Shown: positions 7,308-14,822, numbered from the stretch's first letter. The stretch: DNA of 17,059 nucleotides from an uncultured Verrucomicrobiales bacterium (GCA_937983475.1 CALJZV010000492.1:1-17059), one strand, 5' to 3'. Notes: generated by a model from the letters alone, not told the origin. A program made the numbers and translations.

Positions 7308-9641
7308 TTATTCCTGCGGATACAGCAGGATGCGATCATGCACCAGGACCGCCAGGTCATTGCGCCCATCTCCGGTAAAATCGGCAATGACCGCCTCGCG
7401 CGGCTCGGCCATTTCACCGCGGCGCGACCGGAAAGTCCTTTCCTCGAAAACCGGCCAGCGATTGGCCGGCACCAGTTTGTGCGGCGGCTCAAACATCACC
7501 AGATCTACATAATTTTTCGCTGTTTCCAGGAAGACCAAGTCCTTGCGGCCATCATTGTTCAAATCGCCGGAAATAAGATCATTCAGCCGGGCGTCCTTGA
7601 TCGGCGTCTCGTAATGATCGCGCTCCACCAGATCCCAAACCTTGCCGCCTAGATGCATCCACGCGCCAGCGTTAATGCCCACAAAGGCAAGACTATTCGG
7701 CTTCTCGGCGCCCAACCCGATGGTTTGCATAAAATGAAAGTCGGCCATGGGCAGCGGCATGTTGCGGACCACCTGCCAGACACCTGACTGGTCGCGTTCG
7801 CTGAGCGTGAGCACTTTTTTTTCCGCATCCAAAAGGAACAGCGACGCGATGGTGTTGGTCCCGTTTTTCATCGGCACAGCAGCGACAATCCTGGAATTGC
7901 TCGCCGAACCGTTGATCTGCTCCTTAACGACAAAATTGCCGGAGGGGTTGTCTGTTCCTTCGCGTTGAAGGTCGCTATTCAGCACCACGGCCCGGAGAAA
8001 ATTCTTCTGCGCCAGCAGCAGCTCGGTTTTTCCGTCGCCGTCCACATCGGCGATGCTCAACCACGGCTGGGCGACGTTGCCTCCCGGCGGCATGATGTCC
8101 AGCTCTTCAAAATCCGCCCCCGGAACCTGCCGGAGGATTTTTATTTTCTCGTAAGGAATTAAAGCCACCAAGTCGGCCAAGCCATCCTGATCCGCGTCGT
8201 GAAAGGTGAGCGACGCGGGATTGGCCTTGAAGGCGTCACTGAGCTTTTGAACGCGCGTTTTCCCAGAAGCCTCGCGAATGACCAGCACCCGGTTGGTTTC
8301 CATTTCCGAGATGACGGCCAGAACCGGTTTTGCTGAAGGCTCAAGACGACCTGTAGCCATCACGAGAGGCTTGCCCTCGAACGGAAGCACCATGGGAAAA
8401 TTCAATCGTCCGCGCTCATCAAACCGCGTCAACCCCACCTGCCGCTCCTCAACGCTGAGCACAAAAATCTCCGACTTGCCGTCTCCATCCCAATCAGTCA
8501 CCGCCAAATCGCTGACACCCGTAAATGTGGGAAACGTATTCGCATGGTTCAAACTGCCGTCGGCTTTTTGCAAATACAAAGCCAGTTGACCGCTGTCGGG
8601 CTCGGCAACCAACAAATCCAGCAACTTGTCCGCGTTCACATCCCCCCAAGCCACGCCCCGACGCGTCTTGCCAGTGCGGTTCAATGGGAAAATCTGGAAT
8701 TGTCCCTGACGGAATTCGCCACTCAACGGCTCGGAATCCTTCAAAGCAAAGTTGGACACCTGGGCGCGCCCCGAATTCTGGGCAATGCCCATTACCTCGG
8801 TCTTGCTGTCGCCGTCCAAATCGTCCGCCCAATACGCCCGAATGGCCGGAAGCGGAAAGTGGTTTTCAGGGCCGAGTTGCCCCGCCTCGGTCTGAAGACG
8901 AAATCGAAATGGATTAGGATCATCCCAGTTGACCAGAAGCAAGTCATCCCGCTTGTCTCCATCTATGTCGAGCGCCTGAATGGATTTTACCGTGCCGGCA
9001 AAGGGAATTTTCTCGGGCTCCTCCAGCGCATAATTGGCATTTTGAGCCAGATAAAAAATGTGGCTTTCAGCCAGCAGCAACAAATCAACGCGGCCATCGT
9101 TGTTGAGGTCGCCGGTGGCCAAAGAGTTTGGAGAAAGCGAGGTGTCGTCGCCAATCTGCCAGCGCTTGGGCGACCCCCAACCGTTGGTGCCCAGGTTGTA
9201 TTGCACCACCAGTTCTTTGGGTTCGCCAAAATAAGCCAAGTCGGGCCGGCCATCACTGTTCAAATCGGTGACAACCAGGGCGGCAATGCGCTTTTCAGAG
9301 GCAATCGAATCAATTCGGAACCGAGCGTCGACTGGCAGTTCATTGAGTTCCTTGCGAGGGGTCGTCTTGGCGGGTGCCGGGCGGTTTGTCTGCCCTGTTT
9401 GATTGATCAACAAATTGATCTTGGCGCGGGCATTGTTAACAAGAACCAAATCCACCAACCCGTCGCCATTGATGTCCGAGGCACGCACCAGGGAAATCTG
9501 GTTGTCGATGGGAAAAATTTCCAGCCCCTTGAACCCAAATCGATCCGTCGGCGCCTCGGCGGCAACCCTCGTTCCAAAAACCGTGAACCCGTAAAACAGG
9601 GTCTTTACAACTATCAATTTGAAGTCACGCATGATGGTCAT
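7308..9641 (-). CDS. Exported FG-GAP/VCBS-repeat protein (predicted beta-propeller)
   Basis: This is a 777-residue exported protein built of FG-GAP/VCBS-type repeats. After a signal peptide (hydrophobic LIVVKTLFYGFTVFG, cleavage near VAA-E, about residue 28) I count eleven calcium-loop motifs of the D-x-D/N-x-D-x-x-x-D/E kind. The first is DINGDGLVD at about 56 and the last DFTGDGRND at about 754; others include DLNSDGRPD, DVDGDGKTE and DLNNDGRKD. Such repeats form calcium-stabilised propeller blades like those of integrin alpha chains. Eleven loops are more than the seven-bladed integrin-type head needs. There is no enzymatic motif and no PEP-CTERM or outer-membrane anchor at the C-terminus. 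It is the last gene of a minus-strand trio, 38 bp after the YjbQ gene. An internal ATG at 9632 (MRDFKLIV) is an equally good start. The function is unknown; adhesion or surface binding is a family-based guess. Confidence 0.9.
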   Translation of the reverse strand: MTIMRDFKLIVVKTLFYGFTVFGTRVAAEAPTDRFGFKGLEIFPIDNQISLVRASDINGDGLVDLVLVNNARAKINLLINQTGQTNRPAPAKTTPRKELNELPVDARFRIDSIASEKRIAALVVTDLNSDGRPDLAYFGEPKELVVQYNLGTNGWGSPKRWQIGDDTSLSPNSLATGDLNNDGRVDLLLLAESHIFYLAQNANYALEEPEKIPFAGTVKSIQALDIDGDKRDDLLLVNWDDPNPFRFRLQTEAGQLGPENHFPLPAIRAYWADDLDGDSKTEVMGIAQNSGRAQVSNFALKDSEPLSGEFRQGQFQIFPLNRTGKTRRGVAWGDVNADKLLDLLVAEPDSGQLALYLQKADGSLNHANTFPTFTGVSDLAVTDWDGDGKSEIFVLSVEERQVGLTRFDERGRLNFPMVLPFEGKPLVMATGRLEPSAKPVLAVISEMETNRVLVIREASGKTRVQKLSDAFKANPASLTFHDADQDGLADLVALIPYEKIKILRQVPGADFEELDIMPPGGNVAQPWLSIADVDGDGKTELLLAQKNFLRAVVLNSDLQREGTDNPSGNFVVKEQINGSASNSRIVAAVPMKNGTNTIASLFLLDAEKKVLTLSERDQSGVWQVVRNMPLPMADFHFMQTIGLGAEKPNSLAFVGINAGAWMHLGGKVWDLVERDHYETPIKDARLNDLISGDLNNDGRKDLVFLETAKNYVDLVMFEPPHKLVPANRWPVFEERTFRSRRGEMAEPREAVIADFTGDGRNDLAVLVHDRILLYPQE

Positions 9642-9679
9642 TTTGGTGAAACTGCCACCGCTTGCAGACCCGCGCCAGT

Positions 9680-10093
9680 CTATTCACCGATAAAATAGGC
9701 GGTCACCCGGCGGCTGTGCGGCGCTAGCCGATGTTCCCAAAGAAAGATGCCCTGCCAAGTGCCCAGGACCATTTTTCCACGCACAATCGGAATGCTTAAA
9801 TTCACTGCCGTAAGCGCCGTGCGGACGTGCGCGGGCATATCATCCTCGCCTTCGCACGTGTGGCGGAACAAGGCATCGCCATCGGGGGCAAGACGAGAGA
9901 ATAAACGCTCCAAATCCCGGCGCACCTCCGGATCCGCATTCTCCTGGATCAACAACGATGCCGAGGTGTGTTGCAGGTGAAGCGTGACACAGCCTGTTTC
10001 CAAGTCGTTCAATTTCTCGACGTCACGGGTGATTTCATAAAAGCCGCGACCTCGCGTCTGAAGTTCAATTTCCTTGAAGTAATGACGCAACAT
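9680..10093 (-). CDS. YjbQ/UPF0047 family protein
   Basis: This 137-residue cytoplasmic protein covers the whole UPF0047 family, represented by E. coli YjbQ. Members form compact trimers, and some show weak thiamine-phosphate-synthase activity in vitro; the true physiological role is unsettled. The family landmarks are all present: HLQHTSASLLIQENADP (about 39-55), HTCEGEDDMPAH (about 78-89) and LGTWQGIFLWEHR (about 110-122). The conserved His and Glu residues that line the putative active site are in these motifs. The length is normal and the gene looks intact. It begins 11 bp after the stop of the upstream coiled-coil/TPR gene and ends 38 bp before the FG-GAP gene, so it is probably co-transcribed with both. 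No Shine-Dalgarno sequence precedes the ATG. Confidence 0.95.
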   Translation of the reverse strand: MLRHYFKEIELQTRGRGFYEITRDVEKLNDLETGCVTLHLQHTSASLLIQENADPEVRRDLERLFSRLAPDGDALFRHTCEGEDDMPAHVRTALTAVNLSIPIVRGKMVLGTWQGIFLWEHRLAPHSRRVTAYFIGE

Positions 10094-10104
10094 GCCGGTT
10101 AAGT

Positions 10105-11841
10105 TCAGTGCTCTGCCATCAGGTTTTCAAGCTTGGGATTCTTGGCATGCCCAAGGGAAACGGCTTTCTGATAGTGCCAGCGAGCCAGTTCCATAAACGG
10201 AGGACGCTGGGTAGCGTAGATAATGGATAAATTATGATGCGCGCTGGCGTAGTCGGGCTGAATCTGAATCGCCTTGCGCAAAGCCGCCTCGGCGGAAACA
10301 CGCTGGCCTTTTTCACTCAGCACGATTCCCAGGTAATTGTGCGTCTCCGCGCTTTGAGGATTCACCTGCGCGGACCGCGCCAGCGCGTCCAATGCTTCGT
10401 CGAATTTGTTCTGGCTCATCTTCAACTTGCCCAACAAAAGCAGGCTGAAGGCGTCATCGGGCGAAGCTGCCAACGCGCGCCCCAAAGTCTCATCGGCTTC
10501 CTGCAAGCGATTGCGCTCCAGTTGCGCCGAGGCCAAGTTGGCAAGCGCGTAAACATTGGTGCTGTTCTGGTCGAGAACCTGTTCATATTTTTCCTCCGCT
10601 TCCTCAAACCGCTGCGCGGCAAAAGCCTTGTCCGCCTCGGAAAGGAGCGTTTTGGATTTCCCGGGCAAATCCTTGGTCATTTTTGAGGAAATGACAAAGC
10701 TCCGAGGAACCGAGGGTGTTTCCGGCTTTTTGAACAACGCCAGTTCCTCGGGCGTGAAGGGGGTCGGCCGCGCCTCGTAAGCCTCAAGCCGGGAGCGCAG
10801 TTGCTGGTTTTGCTTGATCAAATCCTCCCGTTCTGAGGGATTGAACGCCTGGGCTGCCTGCAACCGCTTTTCCAACCCGTCGCGCTCGCGCTCCAATTCC
10901 TTGATTCGGTCCATGGCCGATTGATAATCCCGAATCCGTTTTTCCCGGTCGGTTTGAAGCGCAGCCAGTTCCCGGCTGGTCTTTTCAAATTTTTTTTCGA
11001 TGTCGGCTTTGTCCTCCTCAAGTTTCTTAATTTTCCGCAAGTCGCCGCGTGAAGGTTTTTCCCCGTCCGCCGCAGCCAAGGTTTCAGCCAGCTTGCGCTG
11101 GAGTTCATCCCGCTCGGCGGAAAAGTTTTCAAGTTTTTTTAATTTGTCCTCGGCAAGCTTGAGTTCGGCCTTGTAGCGGGCCTCTTGCGCAGCCTGATGC
11201 TTGGTGACCAAATCCAGCTTCTTCTGCAAATCATCCCGCTCTTCCTCCAACTGCCTGACCCGCCCCGAGGACCTGTCTGGAGACGCTTCCACAACACCGG
11301 TTTTAATCTGCTCCAAGGCCACTTTGAGCAGGTCCCGCTCTTTTTCCAGGGTGGCAATTCGCTCCTCTGCGCGCTCCAACTGGCGAGGATCGGTTTGGGC
11401 TGGCTGAACCGAAAGCGCCTCACGCAATTTAGCCTCCAAACCAGCCTTCTCACTTTCAAGCCGGCGAACTTCCTGGGCCAAAGCCTGAATCTGGGCGTCG
11501 AGCTCGGAACGGTTTGCGGACTTCGGAGCAGTTTCAACTTCGGCGGTCTGGATCTCCTTAGGAGACAAAAAACGCGACAGGGCCTCAACGCGCTCAGTCA
11601 CGTAATTCCGCCGGTAACGAATGATTTGCGGATTCCAATTGGGGTGGGCAGTCGAAAACTTCTCCAAGGCAAGTTGCGCTTCCCGATATTTTTCAGCGGC
11701 AGCTTTGAAATTGCCGTTTTGGTTCAGCAAGTCGGCTTGCTGAAGGGAATTGTAAATCTGGAGATAGACATCATCCGGCCCGCGGCCTTGGGCCGAAAAA
11801 AAAACTAATACCAGCGCAAATCCAACCAACGCTCGTGTCAT
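10105..11841 (-). CDS. Exported coiled-coil and TPR-repeat protein
   Basis: From the ATG at 11841 this gives 578 residues. The frame stays open upstream to 12474, but that part is antisense to the HNH gene. The ATG at 11841 directly precedes a signal peptide (TRALVGFALVLVFFSAQGRG), so I take it as the start; an ATG at 11898 would add 19 residues. Residues about 25-90 look like a helical hairpin (YNSLQQADLLNQNGNFKAAA). Residues about 110-375 are a long E/K/R/L-rich coiled coil. From about 400 to the end there are four or five tetratricopeptide repeats, for example AQRFEEAEEKYEQVL, NVYALANLASAQLERNRLQE and AETHNYLGIVLSEKGQRVSA. The TPR part should bind partner proteins, and the coiled coil may oligomerise or span distance in the periplasm. 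It heads the trio with the YjbQ and FG-GAP genes. AGGCG 4 nt before the ATG is only a weak ribosome-binding site. Confidence 0.88.
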   Translation of the reverse strand: MTRALVGFALVLVFFSAQGRGPDDVYLQIYNSLQQADLLNQNGNFKAAAEKYREAQLALEKFSTAHPNWNPQIIRYRRNYVTERVEALSRFLSPKEIQTAEVETAPKSANRSELDAQIQALAQEVRRLESEKAGLEAKLREALSVQPAQTDPRQLERAEERIATLEKERDLLKVALEQIKTGVVEASPDRSSGRVRQLEEERDDLQKKLDLVTKHQAAQEARYKAELKLAEDKLKKLENFSAERDELQRKLAETLAAADGEKPSRGDLRKIKKLEEDKADIEKKFEKTSRELAALQTDREKRIRDYQSAMDRIKELERERDGLEKRLQAAQAFNPSEREDLIKQNQQLRSRLEAYEARPTPFTPEELALFKKPETPSVPRSFVISSKMTKDLPGKSKTLLSEADKAFAAQRFEEAEEKYEQVLDQNSTNVYALANLASAQLERNRLQEADETLGRALAASPDDAFSLLLLGKLKMSQNKFDEALDALARSAQVNPQSAETHNYLGIVLSEKGQRVSAEAALRKAIQIQPDYASAHHNLSIIYATQRPPFMELARWHYQKAVSLGHAKNPKLENLMAEH

Positions 11842-11879
11842 AAATCGCCTGAAAGTGTGCCAACAGGCCTCAGTCTTGG

Positions 11880-11900
11880 CAATGAATCTCGGATTCATTG
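11880..11900. repeat. Inverted repeat in a divergent promoter region (possible operator)
   Basis: Perfect 9-bp arms (CAATGAATC at 11880-11888 and GATTCATTG at 11892-11900) flank a 3-nt TCG centre. The repeat sits in the 102-bp gap between the divergent TPR gene (starting 11841, minus) and the HNH gene (starting 11944, plus), where a dimeric regulator could control either. It has no poly-T tail and is unlikely to be a terminator. The regulator is unknown. Confidence 0.45.
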
Positions 11901-11943
11901 ACCGACTGTGAAGGTTGTGATACCCTGCGCGCGTTTTAAGCGG

Positions 11944-12567
11944 ATGAATCTCCCTTTGAACCAACAAGTGCTGGTGCTCAACCGCCTGTGGCAAGCGGTC
12001 AACATCTGCTCTGTTCGCCGCGCTTTGACACTGCTGTTTGAGGGACACGCGCAAGTGGTGCTCGGAGGAACCGATGGCGCTTACCAGACTTTTACATTTA
12101 ACCAGTGGCGCGATTTTTCCCAACAGGAGCCTCACCCCGAGAGCATTCACACCATTTCGTTCAAAATCCGTGTCCCGCGCGTTATCCTGCTGATGTTTTT
12201 TGACCGGCTTCCCAAAAAGGAAGTGAAATTCACTCGCCATAACATTTTTGAGCGCGATCGAAACACCTGCCAATATTGCGGAAAAATCTTCGACCGAAAG
12301 GATTTGAACCTGGATCACGTCGTTCCGCGAGATCGCGGCGGCCCAACGACTTGGGAGAACATTGTCTGTTCCTGCATTTCTTGCAACACCCGCAAAGCAA
12401 ACCGCACTCCCCACGAGGCTGGAATGCATTTGGTTCGTAAACCCAAACGGCCAAAGTGGCGCCCATTCGTCCAAGTCAACCTCAGCTTACAGCAGCATGA
12501 CAGCTGGAGACATTTTTTGGATATCGCTTATTGGAACGTGGAGTTGGGCGAGGACTCCAAGTCCTGA
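11944..12567 (+). CDS. HNH endonuclease family protein
   Basis: This 207-residue protein has a C-terminal HNH nuclease domain. It contains a zinc-type CQYC (C109, C112), LDHVVPRDRGG with the catalytic His at about 125, WENIV, then CISCNTRKANR (C144, C147, with Asn and Arg/Lys). That is a complete ββα-metal arrangement, so it should be a functional metal-dependent DNA nuclease. The N-terminal 95 residues begin LNQQVLVLNRLWQAVNICSV, a conserved N-terminal region of a widespread solitary HNH family whose role is not established. The ATG at 11944 fits that N-terminus; a GTG at 11908 in the same frame would add 12 residues. No methyltransferase, intein or phage genes are nearby, so restriction-modification or homing is unsupported. 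It diverges from the TPR operon and converges with the RelE-like gene 22 bp away. Confidence 0.92.
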   Translation: MNLPLNQQVLVLNRLWQAVNICSVRRALTLLFEGHAQVVLGGTDGAYQTFTFNQWRDFSQQEPHPESIHTISFKIRVPRVILLMFFDRLPKKEVKFTRHNIFERDRNTCQYCGKIFDRKDLNLDHVVPRDRGGPTTWENIVCSCISCNTRKANRTPHEAGMHLVRKPKRPKWRPFVQVNLSLQQHDSWRHFLDIAYWNVELGEDSKS

Positions 12568-12589
12568 TTGCGCTCACTTCCTCACTTAT

Positions 12590-12958
12590 TCACCCCTTGG
12601 TTCCGGCACGGGCCATTTCGATTAATTCCCAGAATTTAGGATTTTCCTGAAGCGCCTCGTCTTCACCCAAGGGCAACCCAGATCGAAATCTGAAGTCCTT
12701 AAGCGTGTTTTTGCTCAAAATGCGGTGAACCACCACTCCAAGATCATGTCGCTCAAAATAAACGCGGTAATCACCCAAACGAAAACGGTGAAGGGTTTTA
12801 CCATTGCGCTCCAATTTGCCAAAATGTTCCAAATCGGTGCTTAAAACCTCTTGGGGCAACCCCCGGAATTCACCCAAAATATTCAATTGGAGATCGCGCG
12901 GCATCCTGGCCAATTCAGCTGCGCTGATAGGATTGAAAATTATCTGAAATTGGAGCAT
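12590..12958 (-). CDS. Solitary RelE/ParE-superfamily toxin-like protein
   Basis: This 122-residue protein has the RelE/ParE pattern: a short first strand (MLQFQIIFNP), two helices with ELARMPRDLQLNILGEF, then FRLGDYRVYFER (about 58-69) and VVHRILSKNTLKDF. The G-D-Y-R-V core and the following hydrophobic strand with His-Arg are hallmarks of the fold used by mRNA-cleaving RelE and gyrase-poisoning ParE toxins. I cannot tell which activity, if any, applies. The tail from about residue 93 (LPLGEDEALQENPKFWELIE) goes beyond the usual 85-95-residue toxin. No antitoxin-sized reading frame lies beside it: upstream is tRNA-Glu and downstream the opposite-strand HNH gene. It is therefore either an orphan, self-controlled, or a domesticated family member. 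No Shine-Dalgarno sequence is evident. Confidence 0.85.
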   Translation of the reverse strand: MLQFQIIFNPISAAELARMPRDLQLNILGEFRGLPQEVLSTDLEHFGKLERNGKTLHRFRLGDYRVYFERHDLGVVVHRILSKNTLKDFRFRSGLPLGEDEALQENPKFWELIEMARAGTKG

Positions 12959-13013
12959 CGGTCAGATGGGTTAAAGCGGTATTCGATTATTGAAGACACT
13001 TGCTTCATTATTT

Positions 13014-13088
13014 TGGTAGCGCGTACGGGAATCGAACCCGTCTTTCAGCCTTGAGAGGGCCGTGTCCTAACCGATAGACGAACGCGCC
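13014..13088 (-). tRNA. tRNA-Glu (anticodon CTC)
   Basis: Read on the minus strand, this folds as a full cloverleaf. There is a 7-bp acceptor stem (GGCGCGT with ACGCGCT), D-stem GTCT/GGAC with an ATCGGTTA loop, anticodon stem CGGCC/GGCTG around the loop CTCTCAA (anticodon CTC), a 4-nt variable loop, and T-stem ACGGG/CCCGT around TTCGATT. Discriminator A is followed by an encoded CCA. The anticodon and the D-arm sequence both fit glutamate tRNA. The first acceptor pair is G1-U72 rather than G-C. Confidence 0.94.
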
Positions 13089-13105
13089 AATGACAACTAA
13101 CAATT

Positions 13106-13133
13106 ATTATTTTGAAGAAATTTCTGAAGTCAA
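13106..13133 (-). promoter_or_regulatory. Sigma70-type promoter for tRNA-Glu
   Basis: On the minus strand, TTGACT (13133-13128) and AATAAT (13111-13106) are separated by 16 bp. The -10 end is 17 nt before the first tRNA base, allowing a leader of about 10 nt. Each hexamer has five of six consensus bases. ATAATA at 17-bp spacing is an alternative reading of the -10. Confidence 0.6.
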
Positions 13134-13209
13134 TTTCACACGATGAATTTTGGTGGATCTCAAAAATGGTTCCTCACTGTATTCAGTGGGTGAGAAACGT
13201 GAGATGAGG

Positions 13210-14107
13210 CAAAGTGGTGGGGCATGTCGCCAGTAAGCTATTCGCCGTGCTCGGCCCGCCGAAACTTTGATGGAACCGACACGCGGTTATGAAGACTGCT
13301 GCACACACACGTGGACGCCGCCCACGCCGAAGCAGTTTTTTCCCAAGTGTGCTGTGCGAGCGTGAACGAAATGACCGTGCGCAAGTGCCACCATTACATC
13401 AATGTGTTTGCCGACCTCATTCAAAAGCGCATACTCTTTGCCCCCGAGGATAAGAACGCGGGTGTCTGGCCCAAGTTTATTGAACCGTTAAAGCGCACAA
13501 CGGGCATTTACATCCGCTGACACAGGTCAGCCAAGATTTGAGTCCGGCCTATCTCAAGGACGTGCGGGAGCATTGCCACAACGCCGAGGTGATCTACGAT
13601 GAATACCATATGATCGCCCACCTCATTCTGGCGACGGAGAAGTTGCGTTGCCGGGAGCAGGGGGGCAGCTTGAAATGAAGGAGTCGCCCTGGCTCTTTCG
13701 CAAGAACTCGGAGAACCTGAGCCAAGAGCAGCAGACGGAACTGACCTTTTGACCCGGAACCATCTGGCCACGTGAAATTGTATCAAATGTGTTTGGCGTT
13801 TAAGGACGCCTATCGGCTACAGAACGCCAATACGGCCCAACGAGAACTCCAAGCGTGGTGCCAGTGGATGTGACTGGGCGAGCGGAAGTTCGAGACTGTG
13901 TTTTGCCGGGTGGTGGAGTTTGCGGAGTCAGTGAAAACCATCTGGAAGGCATTTTGGCCACTGGAAACACCGGAACACCAGTGGGTTCATGGAAGGTTGA
14001 ACAGCGTGTTCAGCGCGGTTAAACGGCCCTCGCGAGTCTTCCACTCCTTTGGGAATCTGCACACCGTGCTTTACTTCGTCATCTGCCTACTTCGCCTCAC
14101 TGTTTAA
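13210..14107 (+). pseudogene. Decayed ISL3-family transposase
   Basis: Pieces in several frames together spell the ISL3-type (IS204/IS1001/IS1165) DDE transposase. They are DGTDTRL-stop-RLLHTHVDAA (opal at 13290-13292 where the family has Trp), EMTVRKCHHYINVFADL (13368 on), then after a frameshift near 13496 HNGHLHPLTQVSQDLSPAYL and NAEVIYDEYHMIAHL. After a second shift near 13672 comes SPWLFRKNSENLSQEQQ, and after a third near 13769 VKLYQMCLAFKDAYR. The last piece holds another in-frame TGA (13871-13873) and ends LNSVFSAVKRPSRVFHS. The first catalytic Asp is changed to Asn (codon 13365-13367) and the C-terminal acidic position appears to be His. The N-terminal zinc-finger region is missing, and no clear terminal inverted repeats or target duplication are visible. 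It is an old, immobile remnant beside tRNA-Glu. Confidence 0.88.
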
Positions 14108-14139
14108 CAATTTCCCCACCGAAACAGCTATAAGCCAAT

Positions 14140-14166
14140 AAAAAAAGCCGCCCCTAAGGACGGCTT
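14140..14166 (-). terminator. Rho-independent terminator of the PEP-CTERM gene
   Basis: A 9-bp stem (14158-14166 with 14145-14153) closes a 4-nt loop. On the minus strand one pair is G-U, whereas on the plus strand it would be a C-A mismatch. The hairpin runs into seven U residues (A tract 14140-14146), which fixes the direction. It lies 19 bp after the stop of the gene at 14186-14782. Confidence 0.88.
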
Positions 14167-14185
14167 GCGAATTCACACACGAAAA

Positions 14186-14782
14186 TTACTTGCGGAGACG
14201 ACGGCGAACCAATGCAACCGCTCCGAGCCCAAGTGCTCCCAAGGCATATGTTGAAGGTTCGGGCACAGGAACCAATGTGAACGACTGTAACCCTTCCATG
14301 AAAAATGCCGCAGGAGGCGCACCGGTGGTTGGCACCACATAGTCAAATGTGACCGATTTGCCGATTTTACCAACCGCACCCACTGCCGCTTGTTCGTAGG
14401 TGGAAAACAAAGACCCATCCCAAACACGAACTTGAAGCGTTACTGTCTGGCCAGCCGAAGTGCCTGGCAATGTGCGGGTACCACCGCTCCATGTTCCAGG
14501 CGATGACGTTGTTGGTGTACGGAAAGCCGCGGTAGGAGTGACAGCTACTAACGACGACTCAGCAACACCCGAACCGATTGCGAAATACAGTTGAGCGAAG
14601 TAATTTGTTCCGACCAACCTTGTAGAATTGTCACTGTCGTAAACAAAGCGGTCGCTTTTTCCATTGGCAGCAACAGGCGCGCTTGTTGCAAATGCCACGT
14701 TGTTGTTGAAGTTTACTGTACCCTGCGAATATCCGAAGGCCATCCCCGCGACCAACGTCAATAATGTTAGTGTTTTTTTCAT
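14186..14782 (-). CDS. PEP-CTERM sorting-domain protein (exosortase substrate)
   Basis: This 198-residue secreted protein has a tripartite C-terminal sorting signal: VPEPSTYALG (about 173-182), a hydrophobic helix (ALGLGAVALV) and a basic end (RRRLRK). These are the hallmarks of PEP-CTERM proteins, cut and processed by an exosortase (EpsH family) encoded elsewhere in the genome. The N-terminus MKKTLTLLTLVAGMAFGYSQ is a signal peptide cleaved near residue 19. The central part is Gly/Thr/Ser-rich and probably all-beta (GTVNFNNNVAFATSAP, VTLQVRVWDGS, GKSVTFDYVVP), without recognised catalytic residues. It resembles many small verrucomicrobial PEP-CTERM proteins of unknown function. It starts 40 bp after the stop of the upstream two-module secreted gene and ends at a good terminator, so the two may be co-transcribed. 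No Shine-Dalgarno sequence is seen; the leader is A/T-rich. Confidence 0.92.
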   Translation of the reverse strand: MKKTLTLLTLVAGMAFGYSQGTVNFNNNVAFATSAPVAANGKSDRFVYDSDNSTRLVGTNYFAQLYFAIGSGVAESSLVAVTPTAAFRTPTTSSPGTWSGGTRTLPGTSAGQTVTLQVRVWDGSLFSTYEQAAVGAVGKIGKSVTFDYVVPTTGAPPAAFFMEGLQSFTLVPVPEPSTYALGALGLGAVALVRRRLRK

Positions 14783-14822
14783 GCTATTAAAAATTAACTA
14801 TTAATTTGTTTGGTTGGTTTTA

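Noticed and set aside
8544..9698. A 384-codon plus-strand open frame opposite the FG-GAP gene
   Set aside because: The minus-strand frame carries eleven regular calcium-loop repeats and a signal peptide. The plus-strand product has no recognisable domain.
11842..12474. Extension of the TPR gene frame by 211 residues upstream to 12474
   Set aside because: It is antisense to the HNH gene, whose motifs are unmistakable. A signal peptide begins at the ATG at 11841, so the longer frame is chance.
13014..13300. tRNA-Glu as an integration site for a genomic island
   Set aside because: No integrase gene and no duplicated tRNA 3' end were found within the window. The ISL3 remnant does not integrate by that route.
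13172..14103. Nine-base direct repeat CCTCACTGT at 13172-13180 and 14095-14103, considered as an IS target duplication
   Set aside because: The right copy lies inside the transposase C-terminal coding remnant, so it cannot be flanking target DNA. Its length is also within chance.
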